The notes: generated by a model not told the origin, from the letters alone. Numbered from the stretch's first letter, positions 1-11,455 are shown. The stretch: DNA of 64,000 bases from Setomelanomma holmii (GCA_010015745.1 ML978168.1:186001-250000), one strand, 5' to 3'. Translations and numbers: made by a program.

Positions 1-804
1 GGAATGTGTTAGAAGTGTTGTACGTAAGGTGAATTCGAGACTCACTGTTTGGTCTATAGCCAGTTTTGTGGCTCATGAGTGCCCAGTAGCTCTGGTCGGT
101 CTGAACAATGGTCGGTGCTTCGAGATCGTACTTGTCGAAGCGATGAACAATTTTCTCGAGAGCAGTCACGTTCTCGTTGTATGACGTGAGATATACATCG
201 CGGCCTTCTCGGCGGTCGCCATTCGAGTAAAGAGCGTACGATCGGCCGTCTTTGTAGTCGGTGAACAGACCGAAGTCTTGAGACAAATTGCCCAACGGCG
301 CTGTTGCGTCCACGAAGCTATATGGCCCCGTGATGTTGTCGGCTTGTGCAAAGCCCTGCAACAGCCAGCCATAAGTGCTGTTATCTGCGTGCCACCACAT
401 CTGATATAATTTAGTAAGGCTGGCGTGGGCGAAGGTATGCATTGACTTACGTGGTACTTACCAGTACCTTCGCTGTACACCACTTTTGGTCTTTGAATGA
501 TGTGGTGTGTATCGATGTACGGATGTCCTGGTACAGGCTTCAATGCCAGGCCTCGAGGTTCCCATGTCCCAAGATCATCAGAGCTGTACACAGACACGCC
601 GCCACCCTCGACTTGCCCTTCGATCTTGTATTCTCCGAACCAGAAGAACTTGCCGGTGTCTTTTTCGATGGTCACACCACCAGCATGTGCGTTGACGAGA
701 TCGCCCTTTGTGTCTCTCCATCGAGCACCCGGAACGATCCATTTTGCGTTCGACAGACCCGCTGCTGCCAAAACCAGCTGGCATGATGTTTTGCTGAACC
801 CCAT
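1..804 (-). CDS. GH43-type glycoside hydrolase, secreted (3' part beyond window)
   Basis: Likely cleaves arabinan- or galactan-type side chains outside the cell; the closest family feel is the exo-1,3-galactanase-like GH43 group. Exon 1 is 451-804 (118 codons). A 50-nt intron at 401-450 opens with GTAAGT and closes with CAG. Exon 2 starts at 400 with MWWHADNSTYG and runs off the window edge, so the C-terminus is missing. A hydrophobic N-terminus (about residues 8-20) resembles a signal peptide. Family signatures are NAHAGG, FFWFGEYK, the RPKV-GKYHMWWHADNS block and later SYALYSNGDRREGRDVYL. The frame is open across the join, with no lesion in the visible part. GH43-like five-bladed propeller is quite sure; the exact substrate is not. 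Confidence 0.8.
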
Positions 805-865
805 TACGTCAATTGAGGGACAGAACCTGCGATGCGTGAAGACATCGCATCATATTTGACGTATG

Positions 866-872
866 TTATATA
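866..872 (-). promoter_or_regulatory. TATA-like element of the GH43 gene
   Basis: TATATAA on the minus strand, about 60 nt upstream of the GH43 ATG at 804. Position and sequence suit a core promoter; this is inferred only from spacing. Confidence 0.35.
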
Positions 873-877
873 TTGCA

Positions 878-1746
878 TCCACACATGGGTGTCTAGCTCA
901 GCCCAGCCGGTTCCGGGGTTCATTCGCCCGAATCCCCAGGAACAGGCGCCCAGGAGATCTGTGTGCGGGGCTCCAGATTACTTGAACGGGGAATCATCGT
1001 CATCTTAAGCGCACGTTTCTCCAGGTCTCTGGGCAACGCCAAACCGTTTGTTTGCATGGTCGATGCAGGTGTCGGAAAATCCAAGAATTGCAACAGTGTG
1101 CCAAAGCTGAGGGGCCGCGGCAACGGTCTTGCAATGGCGCGAGCACTACTGCATGGAGAAGGGGTTCCGGAAATGTTCCAGTCCTGTATTTTGGGTGACG
1201 AAAACCAAGCAAATGGTCGGTGTAGGCTGATGGAGGAGGAGTTGCAGGACGATGCGGGAGGGATTGATCTTGATCATGTAATTAGCGCCGAATTCACTGA
1301 ATGCCAAGCTTTCCATGAAGTCCAAACGTTGGAATTTCACTCCTGCCATTCCACTCTCATTCGCTTCATGGCAAAGAAGACAGCAGCCAATGCGCCCGCC
1401 TCTTGACCTCTCTCGAAGACATTGTCAAGCAAGTGCAGTGGCTGATGGCTCGTTCCGGAACCAAACTCCTGGGTTGCTCGTGCGTTGGGATCATTTCTAA
1501 TTCAAATGTGCAGCAGGTCTGCATACTCGTGCATTGAGAATTTAACGTACATTGCATCTCTAGATTGGATGACAAAAAAGCGCAGAATCTAGCCTATATC
1601 CCGCCTAAACTCACAGCGCATACATTACGCAAGAATTTAAGCTGGGCAAAGCATCACTTAAATGTCTCCTATCATACGCGATTGATGCAAAACAACGACA
1701 ACGCATCTTACTCGCCACAATATATGCTGAGCCCATCGATCTGGAG
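878..1746. other. Intergenic stretch, no supportable gene
   Basis: Open frames of 60-147 codons exist on both strands, but none has recognisable motifs, and each overlaps others of equal quality. I see no repeat or RNA structure. Confidence 0.5.
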
Positions 1747-2884
1747 TCAGTTCCACGCAGTCTTTCCAGCCCTAGTGAGCTTCTTCGTTCGCTTACCCTT
1801 TTGTCCTTTCATCACCATTGCCAGCTCCTTCTCCGCGGCCTCTTTCTTCGCTGCCTCGTCCGACATCGTGCGTGCAATAGCTCGAGTCTTGGCTGCTTTC
1901 TGTTTCTTCGTCTTTTTCTTCTCTCTCTTTCGTAATTGTGGTACCATCGAGCCCATTGCGTCCTGGAGCTCTTCTTCCTCGTTTGTCTTGCTCTTCCTCT
2001 TCCTCATCACCTGGTCCATCGGTATAGAGCTGGTGGTGGAGCCACTCTTTGGTCGGTATTGCTAACTCTGTCTGAACCGGCGCGATCGTGTTAGCAGCTG
2101 ACCAATCGCGAAGCTCTCCCCCGGACTTGTGTCTTGCATCGAGGCTCTTAAAGAGTTTCTCGTAGAGCCATAGCGGCTTAGTGGCGCGCTTTAATTCGTC
2201 GTTCGTGATTGAGCAAACTTGCACAGCGAGCTCTCCTGCTTCACGCACCACGGCCTTGCTCAGTTTGTGCGCCGGCTCCTGAACTACGCCACGTATTGCC
2301 GCGTCTACCGGTATGACATCTGGAACGTCCCTGATCATGTCCACGATCTCGACTTCTCGGCGCCGCAGATACTGTTCTTTGTCTTGCCGTGCGTGCATGA
2401 CTTGCCTCTGATGGCCAGTCATACCTCTAAGTTTCTGTGTAGCCTCGCGCTCCTCGGCCTCTTTCGCCTTGTCCGTCTCGTGCTCTTCCTCTGCATCCTT
2501 GAAGCGCTGCTTCCATCTTATTGGGAAATCGGGTGGACCATTACGAGCATCCTTGATGTCCAGGTTGAAGTCGTCGGTGTAACGATGCTCGGCACAACCC
2601 TGCGGCGACAGAACGGCGAATCGCTCGCCATGGATGACAACTTCACCGTAGGTTGGAGAAGCTGCATCCTTGTCCACGACTGGCGCAAGACAGAAGGCTA
2701 AGTGTCCCTTCCGGATGCAAGTTAGCTTGGGAGCCACTTCGCCACACTCTGAGTCTCCGCAATGATGCACCCGGGTCATCGAGGCCCCTGTGCGTATGTT
2801 GCGCAGCGTTGCAGCGTTGTCGTTCAGTAGAGGACCATAGGCTTCGTCCAGATTGATTTCGCTACCTCGTGAGTACTTGGGCAT
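1747..2884 (-). CDS. Hypothetical charged protein with probable frameshift near 1980
   Basis: I do not recognise this family. From the ATG at 2884 the frame is open to 1793 (363 codons). The N-terminal third has Cys/His residues that could bind a metal: HHCGDSECGE, then LTCIRKGHLAFC, then GCAEH. The middle is a charged helical region rich in E, K and R, with RDVPDVIPVDAAIRGVV. Near 1980 the acidic run DEEEEEQDK is followed in the annotated frame by low-complexity residues. A one-base shift instead gives NEEEELQDAMGSMVPQL and a lysine-rich helical tail ending at 1747. The second reading looks far more protein-like, so a single-base indel in a purine tract is likely. The site is too short to be an intron. 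Sure that a gene is here; function unknown. Confidence 0.5.
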
Positions 2885-3199
2885 GTTGAGTCGAGGTAAT
2901 GGAATCGAGTTAAGGCGATCTTGTTTTGTTTAAATTCATTGCACATTTTGACGTGAGGTCTTTGATTGTGGAGTTAGTGATCCCTGCGCCGAATGCGTGA
3001 AAGCTCTCATGGAGTCACGGTCTGCATTTCTATTCACGTGATACTTTCACGGTCACAGATCAACCAAAAAGCTTGGCCTGCGCTGACAGGAACATGCCTA
3101 AAGCCCAGTTTTTCACCTCTTCCACGGCGACATCTCGAATTCTTCTCGCAACCGTCACCCTACCACGGCAACATATCTTCGCCTGCGCATTTCTCTGGA

Positions 3200-5357
3200 A
3201 TGAACATTTTCGCCAATATGTTTGGCATCCGCAAGCTGCTCAAATTTCTAGGCCGCTCGCAACAGCCAGAATATGACTGCGAGTATGCGCTGCTTCCCCC
3301 GCCCCTTTCCCAAATCGAAGCCTCAATGACACCAAGGTCATGGTGGACCATCATCGCTGCAACTCTCCGCCGAAGTTGGGCGTTGTCTGTCAAGCCTCCG
3401 ACCCGCGCGCCCAGGTTGACAAATAGTGCCAGCCATAACGACCCCAACGTGGCACGTTTGAAGTCTGCGCCGTTTGTTCGCGAACGTCCCTACCTCCAGC
3501 TCTCGGAGATTACGGCTGTTGACATTGTGCCTCTCGCAGGTGGTGTAGGATTCACTATCAAGGTCGACGAAGAAGTGAGTACACTTGCGCAGCCTTCAAG
3601 CGATAGTGACGAATATCCCAAAACCGGAATTTCCTCTCATGATCATGTATCTCATGGCAATACACGGCTCGAGAACAACACGACTGACCAGGGGAAGCAC
3701 GATCAGCTGAGGAAAGATTGCTCCGGACTAGACGATGGCATCACGAATAAGCATGCGATCCAGCAAGCCAATGCTCTCAGTGTGGTAACTAGCCACACGG
3801 ATCGGGAATTTACCTCATCTTTGTTGCCAACCGGCCAGGTGGCGCGAGAGAATAATCAAGGCACGTTTGGGTATGCTTCATTCGACGGAGCTCATAAGGT
3901 CATCTCATCTAAATTGCAGTCAGTTTGCTCATCGGACGACGATGAGTGGGACAAGATGGAGAAGATGGTAGACCGTAAGGTCCTGCGCGCCGACTGGGCG
4001 CCTCTTCGTGCGACTCCAGAGGATTGCTTTCGACGCACAGTCCTAAAAGCATTGCCTGGGCAGCACAATGTCGCAATTGATGATATTCACTGCGTTGACG
4101 AGATCCAAGGTGGCAACAATTTCGTGCGTATTCTCGAGATAGATGGTGGAGACGAAAACCGCCTCTACGTGGGCCGGTGGATAATCAAGGTTCCTTGCAC
4201 GGGCACGGCTCAGCGCTGGCAAGCTACCGATGCGTACATGCTGCGGAACGACGCTCAGACGATGCGGTACATTTATGGGAACACGTCGATTCCCGTGCCG
4301 GAGATACTGGCATTCAGCGACTCGCTCGACAACGACCTTGGAGCTCCCTATGTCCTCATGCGCGCAAACAAAGGCGTTTCGGCGAATAAAATCTGGTACG
4401 AACGAGACGAGGATGGCGAAGATGAGCTTGAAGACGCAGATCGTTGACAAAGATCGAATGGATATTCGCGTCAACTTCCTCTGGTCTCTAGCGAAGGAGA
4501 TGGCCAAGCTTGAGGAGCTTGAATTCGATCGAGTCGGCACGCTCAATCTCGATGGCGATCCGGAGAATCCTACCGTCGGCCCGACGTATCACTGGAAACC
4601 TGTTTCTGACCTCGTCAAGCTCACTGATGAAGATATGTCGACTCCAGCCTGCATCAAATGCGTTCCTCCTTTCTCCTCAGCTAGCGCATATTTCCAGACA
4701 GCTTTGGACGAGCATTGGCCACGCGACGAAAACCCCGAGATTCACATCAACAATGGCCGACGCCGAATTGTATCTACCCTCCTCGCATCTGCGCCATTCA
4801 ACAAATCTATCAAGACCGGCGATTAAAAGGAGACCTTCGTTTTGCGTCATGACGACCTTGATTTCCAAAATGTTCTATGCGATGAGGACACCGGAGAGGT
4901 TACTGGTATCATTGACTGGGACAGGTGCCGGGTTGCTCCACGTTGTATTGGCTTTGCAGCTCTCCCAGCCTTCCTTACCTTCGACTGGCATCCTGAGTTT
5001 GCCACGACCAACATCCACATGTCCTGGGAGCTAGATGAGTACCGCAATATGTATGCGCGCGCCATGATTGAAGCCACTGGCCCTGATGGAGATGGCAAAT
5101 ACACCATCAAGTCAGCAATCTACGAGGCACTCAATGCTGCACTATATGGTGGACACAATGGCGGCAGTGTGCCCGACTTGGTGAACCGAGTCTTGATGAA
5201 CATGACGAGCACGAGGATGCTCGAGCAGGCAGATGTCCTGGATGTCCTTGGCCGGCGAGACTGGGAGCAAGGCGAGTGGAAGGTCACCCGCGAGATCGCC
5301 GATCTAGTCGCACCGCAGTCTGAGGTCGAGCCGGTGGAACCATTCTGTGCCGAATAG
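3200..5357 (+). pseudogene. Phosphotransferase (APH/choline-kinase-like fold) gene, broken twice
   Basis: This is the fungal aminoglycoside-phosphotransferase-like family of small-molecule or protein kinases. The start is taken at the ATG for MNIFANMFG. The N-terminal half holds a low-complexity insert (about residues 130-260). The kinase core follows: RWIIKVPCTGTAQRW, SIPVPEILAFS, then the catalytic loop RHDDLDFQN and the metal-binding IIDWD. Two lesions separate these parts. The first frame runs into TGA near 4445, whereas the family-like sequence VDKDRMDIRVNFLWSLA continues one base over. A TAA at 4824-4826 then interrupts the new frame just before ETFVLRHDDLDFQN. No GT-AG intron removes either lesion without losing conserved sequence. 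The open tail runs to 5357. Probably non-functional. Confidence 0.7.
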
Positions 5358-5825
5358 GAGAACAAAATCCTTCTGCATTGTACGGCGAAAAGTTGGGAGT
5401 AAATTGCTGCACGTCTTAGCCAAGTGACATGCATCCCAATATAATTTTTGCTTGGTCTGTCGACGATATATGCAAGCTCGGTTATCTGCAAATTGCGCAA
5501 TCGAGACATCGACGACTGTGCGTTAAGATGACGTAATACATTACCTGAAAATTCCAACTTTGCGCATGGTTGCAGCCGAGAATGGTAGAGAAAGTTCGAT
5601 TGTATAAGAATGTGATTGCTTGGAGTAGCAGCTTGTCGATGAGTTGTTCCGCTCAGTCGATTGGCTTGCACAAGTCTGAACACGCAAGATTGACACCAAA
5701 AATTTCCATACCAACTTAATCCCTTCACTTTATTGACAGTTCGTCTTTCATTCCTCTTACCATACTTCTCTACTGCCTAAATGCTCGGCTACATTTTCTC
5801 AAGCTGAGCATGATGCAAAAAGAAA
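5358..5825. other. Intergenic, AT-leaning, no gene seen
   Basis: Short frames only. The stretch lies between the broken phosphotransferase and the tRNA-like element, and nothing structured is visible. Confidence 0.4.
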
Positions 5826-5910
5826 TCTCCGCTCCCAGAATCGAACTAGGGACCTTTCGATTACAAAGTGATATTACAGTCGAACGTGATACTAATTGAG
5901 GTTAGTAGAC
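5826..5910 (-). tRNA. Degraded tRNA-like element (Tyr-type anticodon arm with small intron)
   Basis: On the minus strand the 3' two thirds of a tRNA can be folded. The anticodon stem is TTCGA/TCGAA around CTGTAA, followed by a 12-nt insert at the position where tyrosine tRNAs carry an intron. The variable loop is AGGTC. The T arm is CCTAG-TTCGATT-CTGGG, a good B box. The acceptor 3' strand AGCGGAG plus A is followed by TTTCTTTTT, a Pol III terminator. The 5' acceptor strand and D arm do not pair with it, so this is probably a pseudo-tRNA. The anticodon GTA (Tyr) reading is tentative. Confidence 0.35.
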
Positions 5911-6403
5911 TGCATGAGTGATGACTCTGTGGGGAGTACTGACAACCAACTACACCAAGCGGAGAGATGCGATCAAGATCACGCTTGAGTTGTGTGATGA
6001 CGTAATTCGAATTTGAGACTTATATATACTGCCAATGCAATGGTCATAGAAGGGAAGCGGCGTATCCGAAACAATATGTCCTCTGCACGACAGTGGATTT
6101 TGGTGGGTATGACTCCACAGATCTTGCATGACGAGCTAAGTGAAACTAAATTCGCGAAGCGAATACCAACACAACACCCGTAGAGATTTAAGCTATCGCA
6201 ACTTGTGAACAACAAAGCTGTGCGACAGCTAGCACGAAGGAAATTCCCAAACAAGCTGATGTTGGGTGTTACTTGTAAAATTCGTGTGTGCGAACTTCTA
6301 GGGAACGTCAACTGTGTACGCCTCCTTCACCATCGAAAGTCGTAGTGCCGGAATAGGGATAGGATTCATTAAGACGTAATTCATTGGCAAATGTGAGACG
6401 TAA
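5911..6403. other. Intergenic, no gene seen
   Basis: Only short overlapping frames. This is the downstream side of the quinone oxidoreductase gene. Confidence 0.4.
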
Positions 6404-7402
6404 TCATTCGACCAAGACGACAATTTTCCCGCCCGCCTTGTTTCCGTCCATTGCACGATGCGCCTCAACAATCTTATCCAACTTGAAGACTTTGCCAATT
6501 GGAAGCTTTAGGTTCCCGCCCAAGAATTGTTCAGCCAACTCGGCTAAAGGTGTTTGAAGAAAATCATCTGGCCCACCGCTGTAGCTCGTCAAGCACACTC
6601 CAGTTGGAATCTTCTCCATCGGGTTCCAGCCGTTCAGATCCCATGCATTGCCGACAATGCCCGCCATACACACAATGCCTCCTTTCGCGGCGCATTGGAG
6701 CGAGTCGTCGAGGGCCGTCGTGCCGATGAGCTCCAGAACCTTGTCTGCACCTCCACGCCATACCTTGCGAACGCTTTCAGCAAGGCTGCCAGTATCTTGG
6801 ATGACATGGGTTACACCACTTTGCTTCATCAGCTCTGTAGTGTGTGCGTCCGTCTTGCGAGTGCTTCCTGCGACTTCTACTCCGTTGTTACTTGCGAGCG
6901 CAGCTGCAGCCAAGCCAATGCTCGTCGTTCCTCCTCTAATGAGTAGCTTATCTCCCTTTTGCAATTTCAAGCCGCGAAAGAGGCAGCCATACGATGTTTG
7001 CAGCATCTCTGGCATAGCACCGAATGTCGTCCAACCCAGCTTTTTCACAACTTGCTTATCGATCACTTGAACGTTCTGGCATGGTACGCAAGTGTACTCG
7101 GCATATCCGCCGTTGAAGTCGCGACCGAGGCCGCCCATGGCTGTGGCGACAACATCACCTTCATGCAGTTCTCGGCCGGGACATGACTTGACGATACCGA
7201 CTGCCTCAATTCCCAAGACTCGCGGAAATTTCACGGATGGTGAGTGTCCTTGACGCGTGAATAGTTCTGAACGGTTCAAACCAAATGCTTTAATGCGGAT
7301 AAGGACCTGCCCCGCGTTTGGTGTGGGAATCGGTAAGTCCTCAACCTGCAGGACTTCCGGGCCTCCAGCTTCCCGGATCACGATTGCTTTCATGGTCGAC
7401 AT
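6404..7402 (-). CDS. Zinc-independent quinone oxidoreductase (MDR superfamily)
   Basis: NAD(P)H-dependent reductase of quinones or enones; a cytosolic medium-chain dehydrogenase/reductase. Uninterrupted frame of 332 residues from the ATG at 7402 (MSTMKAIVIREAGG); upstream codons in this frame contain no ATG. The GroES-like N-terminal domain shows GQVLIRIKAFGLNRSELFTRQG and FPRVLGIEAVGIV. The Rossmann domain shows KLLIRGGTTSIGLAAAALA, and the C-terminus reads AHRAMDGNKAGGKIVVLVE. It lacks the cysteine lobe and catalytic zinc ligands of alcohol dehydrogenases, as expected for the QOR branch. Single exon and intact, unlike several neighbours. It sits at the edge of the redox-gene block, so a role in the same pathway is possible but unproven. 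Confidence 0.85.
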   Translation of the reverse strand: MSTMKAIVIREAGGPEVLQVEDLPIPTPNAGQVLIRIKAFGLNRSELFTRQGHSPSVKFPRVLGIEAVGIVKSCPGRELHEGDVVATAMGGLGRDFNGGYAEYTCVPCQNVQVIDKQVVKKLGWTTFGAMPEMLQTSYGCLFRGLKLQKGDKLLIRGGTTSIGLAAAALASNNGVEVAGSTRKTDAHTTELMKQSGVTHVIQDTGSLAESVRKVWRGGADKVLELIGTTALDDSLQCAAKGGIVCMAGIVGNAWDLNGWNPMEKIPTGVCLTSYSGGPDDFLQTPLAELAEQFLGGNLKLPIGKVFKLDKIVEAHRAMDGNKAGGKIVVLVE

Positions 7403-7964
7403 GCTCAGTACTGTTGCGGTTGCGAATGATCGATCTCTGAAGTAAAAGTTCAAACAGATTGATCGAAGAGTGAGAACAACCGCGTAGGGGCCAACTTGGC
7501 AATGTCTTTAAGCTTCGTCAAGCTTCGCTTTTGTCGCGTACCGAGCGTGTAAGCTTACTGCTGTACATAAGAGTTGTGGCTAAACGTCTGCAGCAGGCGG
7601 AACGTTTCCGACTTCACATTTGCCTGTTTGGTATGAAAGGGTCCAGATGTGTCAGCAAACCCCGCGATTACTTCAGCGAATACTGACCATCGCATGTCTT
7701 TTCGTGGTGCAGAGCTCTATCTGCGCAACCTGTCAATGACCATCAAACAAAGCGGTGAAGTCATCATTAATGTCGGAGACGCGCAATGTGCGGTTCGACC
7801 GCGATGGGACTCGCTGATATTCGTTGTCGTTAGATAGCTCGAGAGTATTCCACACGCAGAACTTGGATTGTGGGACAGGGGGTTGGACAAACGATGATTT
7901 CGCGCTTATCGCTGTCCCCATCAGCTACCTCGTAGCTTTTGTGATTCGGAATCGATGGCTTGTA
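7403..7964. other. Intergenic between HET gene and quinone oxidoreductase
   Basis: No supportable gene. A 62-codon plus-strand frame near 7649-7837 has no family features. Confidence 0.4.
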
Positions 7965-9625
7965 TCAATAGGACAAGCTTTTTTGAGGCGAGTGCATCGT
8001 CTCTATCGCATAGCCAAAGCCTTCATTAACATTCGCCGTGAAGAAGACTTCGTCACTAACAATCTCTCTTCCAAATGTCACATAATGCGACACTAAGTTC
8101 GTTTCAAACCACTCAATTTCATGAGCTGCTGGCGGTTTACGTACATCGTAATCGCCTGCGACTGTCCCGATATGTGCGATGCACGAGTTGGGTGCAATGA
8201 TGCAGGCATCGAGGCCAAGGACCCCGGCAGGTATGGTTGACGGTTTTAGATGAGGGTTATAGGCCAGTACGACAAGCCTCGGGGGCCAGTCGTAACCAGT
8301 GCGCTTCTTGGTCGTGACAAACATGATCCTGGCCGTAACGGCAAGACCAACCCGGCGTGAATCGAATCGAAGAATCTCACATCCTTCACAATATGCATCC
8401 TGGACGTATACTGCTCTTACACTGAAGTTTGTGCCGACAATGTTCACCTTGCAGCCAGCAGCACGACTGCAAGGCGTGAGTGATAGCGGTATCTGCTCGG
8501 GAACGTACAGTTCGGCTGAGGTGTGCACATCAGCAGCTTCATACAGCCTATAAGGGTCAACTCGAGCGAATTGATTTGACCCTGCAGCTACACGTCGCAA
8601 ACGGACAGCCAAACCTTTGCCGCTATGTTTGAATCGATAATGTAGTGCCGCTAGATACTCCAAGCCGTCGTCATCCAACGAGTGGAGGGGAATCGAGATG
8701 TTGAGGCCTCGGTTGGTAATTGCAAATGGCGCGCCTGCGAGCGCCGGGACAGATTTGATGTTTTGGCAATGTCGAAAGTCGGCTGGCGATCGGGCCAGTA
8801 GGCTGCGAAAATCTGAACGAGAGGCAGTTCTATCGATCCAGCTGAAGATGGAGTGGTCGTCAGATCGCCTTATAATCTCTTCCTGCAACCTAGTGAACGA
8901 CTTGCGGCCCTCGCCATAGAGCAAAGGCATATTAACGTCGAATATGCCACTTGTGACGCAAAGTCATTGTTACCACTGGTTCCAACCTACTAAAAGATGA
9001 TGAATCACAGTAAGCAATAAGCGGCGTCTTCAATGCGTGTGGTTTTACGACCCGATGCCCATCACATCCGTTGTCCGATGCTCACTCTTTCCACTGGCAA
9101 GTGTCCGAGCAACACGCCCACATCAATTCCTAGGACAGATGAGATCAACTGCGTATATTTGCCTTTGCCACCCAGCTTTGACCAATTCTTGCTATAAAAG
9201 TGGAGCTTTCTTGGAGCAATCAATTCTTGCAATGTCCAGCCTCTCGAGAACCAATCGCTACTGAACATGTGCTTGTCGTTTTCTAGCGATGGGACGGTGA
9301 TATCCTCCAGGTAGGCATAGCACACTGCCGCGCTCTGATACCATTGGTACATCGACTTTATTGCCTCAGATAGCTCGCTGCTGCTGCGCTTGTCGATGCA
9401 ACAGGTGTCGGCCCAACACCATTGCAACCCGTCTTTGCTCGACTGCTTTGCGCAATACCCAATCTTCTTGAAGCCTAGCATACCCTTCGCTTTGGCTAAA
9501 GAGTAAGAGAACATTTCGAAGTCCACTTCATCCTTGCCCCAACGGTGCGAAAGGATGGCATAACGCGGAATGTTGTCGCCGAAGGACTCGGAGAGCTGAA
9601 GAGTATCGACATTGATGAGTCGCAT
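7965..9625 (-). pseudogene. HET-domain incompatibility-type gene with in-frame TGA
   Basis: HET-domain proteins trigger cell death after non-self fusion in filamentous fungi. Exon 1 is 9009-9625. It carries the classical HET blocks PRYAILSHRWG, WADTCCIDKRSSSELSEAI, YQSAAVCYAYLEDI and WFSRGWTLQELIAPRKLHFY. A 59-nt intron (8950-9008, GTGATT to CAAG) joins AYCLL to GIFDVN. Exon 2 continues with MPLLYGEGRKSFTRLQEEIIRRSDDHSIF, the usual post-HET segment, to 7965. At 9062-9064 the codon after SIGQRM is TGA where relatives have serine (MSWA), and WASGRKTTRIEDAAYCLL follows in the same frame. The rest of the 533-codon frame is open. One point mutation (TCA to TGA would suffice) therefore cuts the protein at about residue 187. 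Confidence 0.8.
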
Positions 9626-10371
9626 GTTGATGTAGATGTTACCTATTAGTAATTTCGATCATTCTCGACGTCGATATCGATCAGATCAGTTCCGATGCGA
9701 AGTGGCGGAGCTGGCGCATTTGTGGGGTTGCAGTTGGGGCCATTTTGAGCTTTCCAATTGCGCGCCGTCTATGGAAAATGGGAAGGCTGGTAGTCTGTCA
9801 CTCGCTATGCTCATGCCGCTCGCGACTATTAGATGCTCGGATTCAAGCTGGAGTAGGATCAGGGATGCTCGCACGCTGGAAGATCCCCTACTTTGCGCAC
9901 AGGCCACACACTAGCTGTCCTTTGGAGGTGACGTGGATGATTTTCGTCAGTCGCGTCCAATGCGTTGTCCCTCTTCACAAAACCACAACAATACACAGAC
10001 CGCACAGTGCTACAATATCATCTGGATATCTCCTCCGTAGGAATGGAATCTATGTGCATTCCTGCCCTATGGTCTGAGCCTTTCTTTGAATGTGCTTGAT
10101 CACAGGACGACCGTGTTAAGTCGCAGCCTGAAACTCCGCACAAGGACCTACAAGTCAAGTAGCCACCTCGAGAGGTACTGAGCTTAAGTCACTCACACGA
10201 AGAATGGGCACGCACGCAAGTTGTTCTGTGCTGTTAGAATTATTTCTTTCTTTGTTCTCTTGTCTTTCGCTCAAATTGACTCCCCAATCGCCGTCACAAT
10301 CAGCGATTCACGGCGTGCTAGCTTTTGGTGCTCTACCTTGCGGCTACAAACAACATCAGCAGCAGCCTCCA
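9626..10371. other. Intergenic between HET gene and SDR gene
   Basis: Nothing recognisable except the region just downstream of the SDR stop (about 10270-10371). Its sequence is partly matched by the SDR relic near 39.7 kb. Confidence 0.4.
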
Positions 10372-11455
10372 CTATTCTTTGTAAACCCTCACTTTATAAT
10401 CATCCCGCCACTTGTCCTCAATGATCACCAGCTGCGTGTCCTGCGTACGCTTGAAATACCCGTCATTACCGTCATCCTCCGTGTAATCATTCTTGTCGAT
10501 ATCTTTGAACCCTTCCTTCGCTATTGAGCGTGGACATATCATCAAGCTCTTGCCTACCAAACACCTTAGTACAACATTCCTCACGCTTCAATGTGAGCGG
10601 CCAATCGGATACATACCATTGATCGACTTGTCACTCGCGATTCGCATCATACAATTCGCCACGTCTTCTTGTTCGCCAAACTCAATGCCGTGATCAATGA
10701 GCCACTGCTCATACTCTTTTGTGCGAATCGCACTCTTGATCCAGCACGGCGCGACGTAGTTGATCCGGATATCTTGTTCCCAGGACGAGCGACGTGCGGT
10801 CCGCATGAAGCCCCTCAAACCATATTTGGTTGCGGTGTACTCCCAGTTGCCCTGTTCAACATCAGTTTCGTCAGTATTAAGACAACCTAGCGTCTCAGTA
10901 ACTCACAGGCGAATCAATCCACCCAACCACACTCCCCGTAATGATAAAGCACTTATCTCGATTCTCATCTTCTTTCTGCTTCCGCCAATAATGCACCGCC
11001 AACTTCCACATGTAGAAGCTCCCTTTCAAGTTCACTTCCACGATGTTCAAATCCGGCTTCGTCGGCTCGCCGTCAGGATCATCCAAATTCCAGAGGCTAT
11101 CTCCTGAGCTGCGACTTATACCCGCATTCGCAATCACAATGTCGATTGCACCGAACCTGGTCATCGCGAGGTCGAACATGGCTTTTTGCCGGTCCCAGTC
11201 GCGGATGTCGACTTTGATGAAAATGGTGCGCTCTTCGCCATATTGCTTGTTGAGTTCAGCAGAAATGTCCTTTCCTTGTGGGTTCATGTCTGCGATGGTC
11301 ACATAGGCGCCAGAGGCGGCGAAGTGTCGGACGCAGGTTTCGCCCATGCCGTTTGCGCCGCCGGTTATGATTACAGATTTCCCTTTGAGGTTTGCATGGT
11401 TGATGGGGATGGTGTGATCGACTGGACCAGTGTATTCATATCTTGGAATGGGCAT
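10372..11455 (-). CDS. Short-chain dehydrogenase/reductase (SDR)
   Basis: NAD(P)-dependent oxidoreductase of the classical SDR type, resembling fungal 15-hydroxyprostaglandin-dehydrogenase-like proteins. Three exons: 10907-11455, 10617-10851 and 10372-10553. The introns are 55 nt (GTGAGT to CAG) and 63 nt (GTATGT to TAG). The product is 321 residues with every join in frame. Visible motifs are the cofactor loop TGGANGMG (about residues 31-38), DIRDWD, IANAGIS, the catalytic serine in IITGSVVGW, and YTATK (Tyr and Lys of YxxxK). Substrate unknown. Its C-terminal sequence, TQDTQLVIIEDKWRDDYKV, recurs as a relic at 39.6 kb. It stands next to the broken monooxygenases on the opposite strand and may have acted on the same intermediates. 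Confidence 0.85.

Noticed and set aside
963..1406. 147-codon plus-strand frame
   Set aside because: No domain-like sequence, overlapped by equally long minus-strand frames, no promoter or splice support.
1565..2065. 166-codon Phe/Leu-rich plus-strand frame resembling a membrane protein
   Set aside because: It is the complement of the Lys/Glu-rich tail of the gene on the minus strand; such shadows look hydrophobic.
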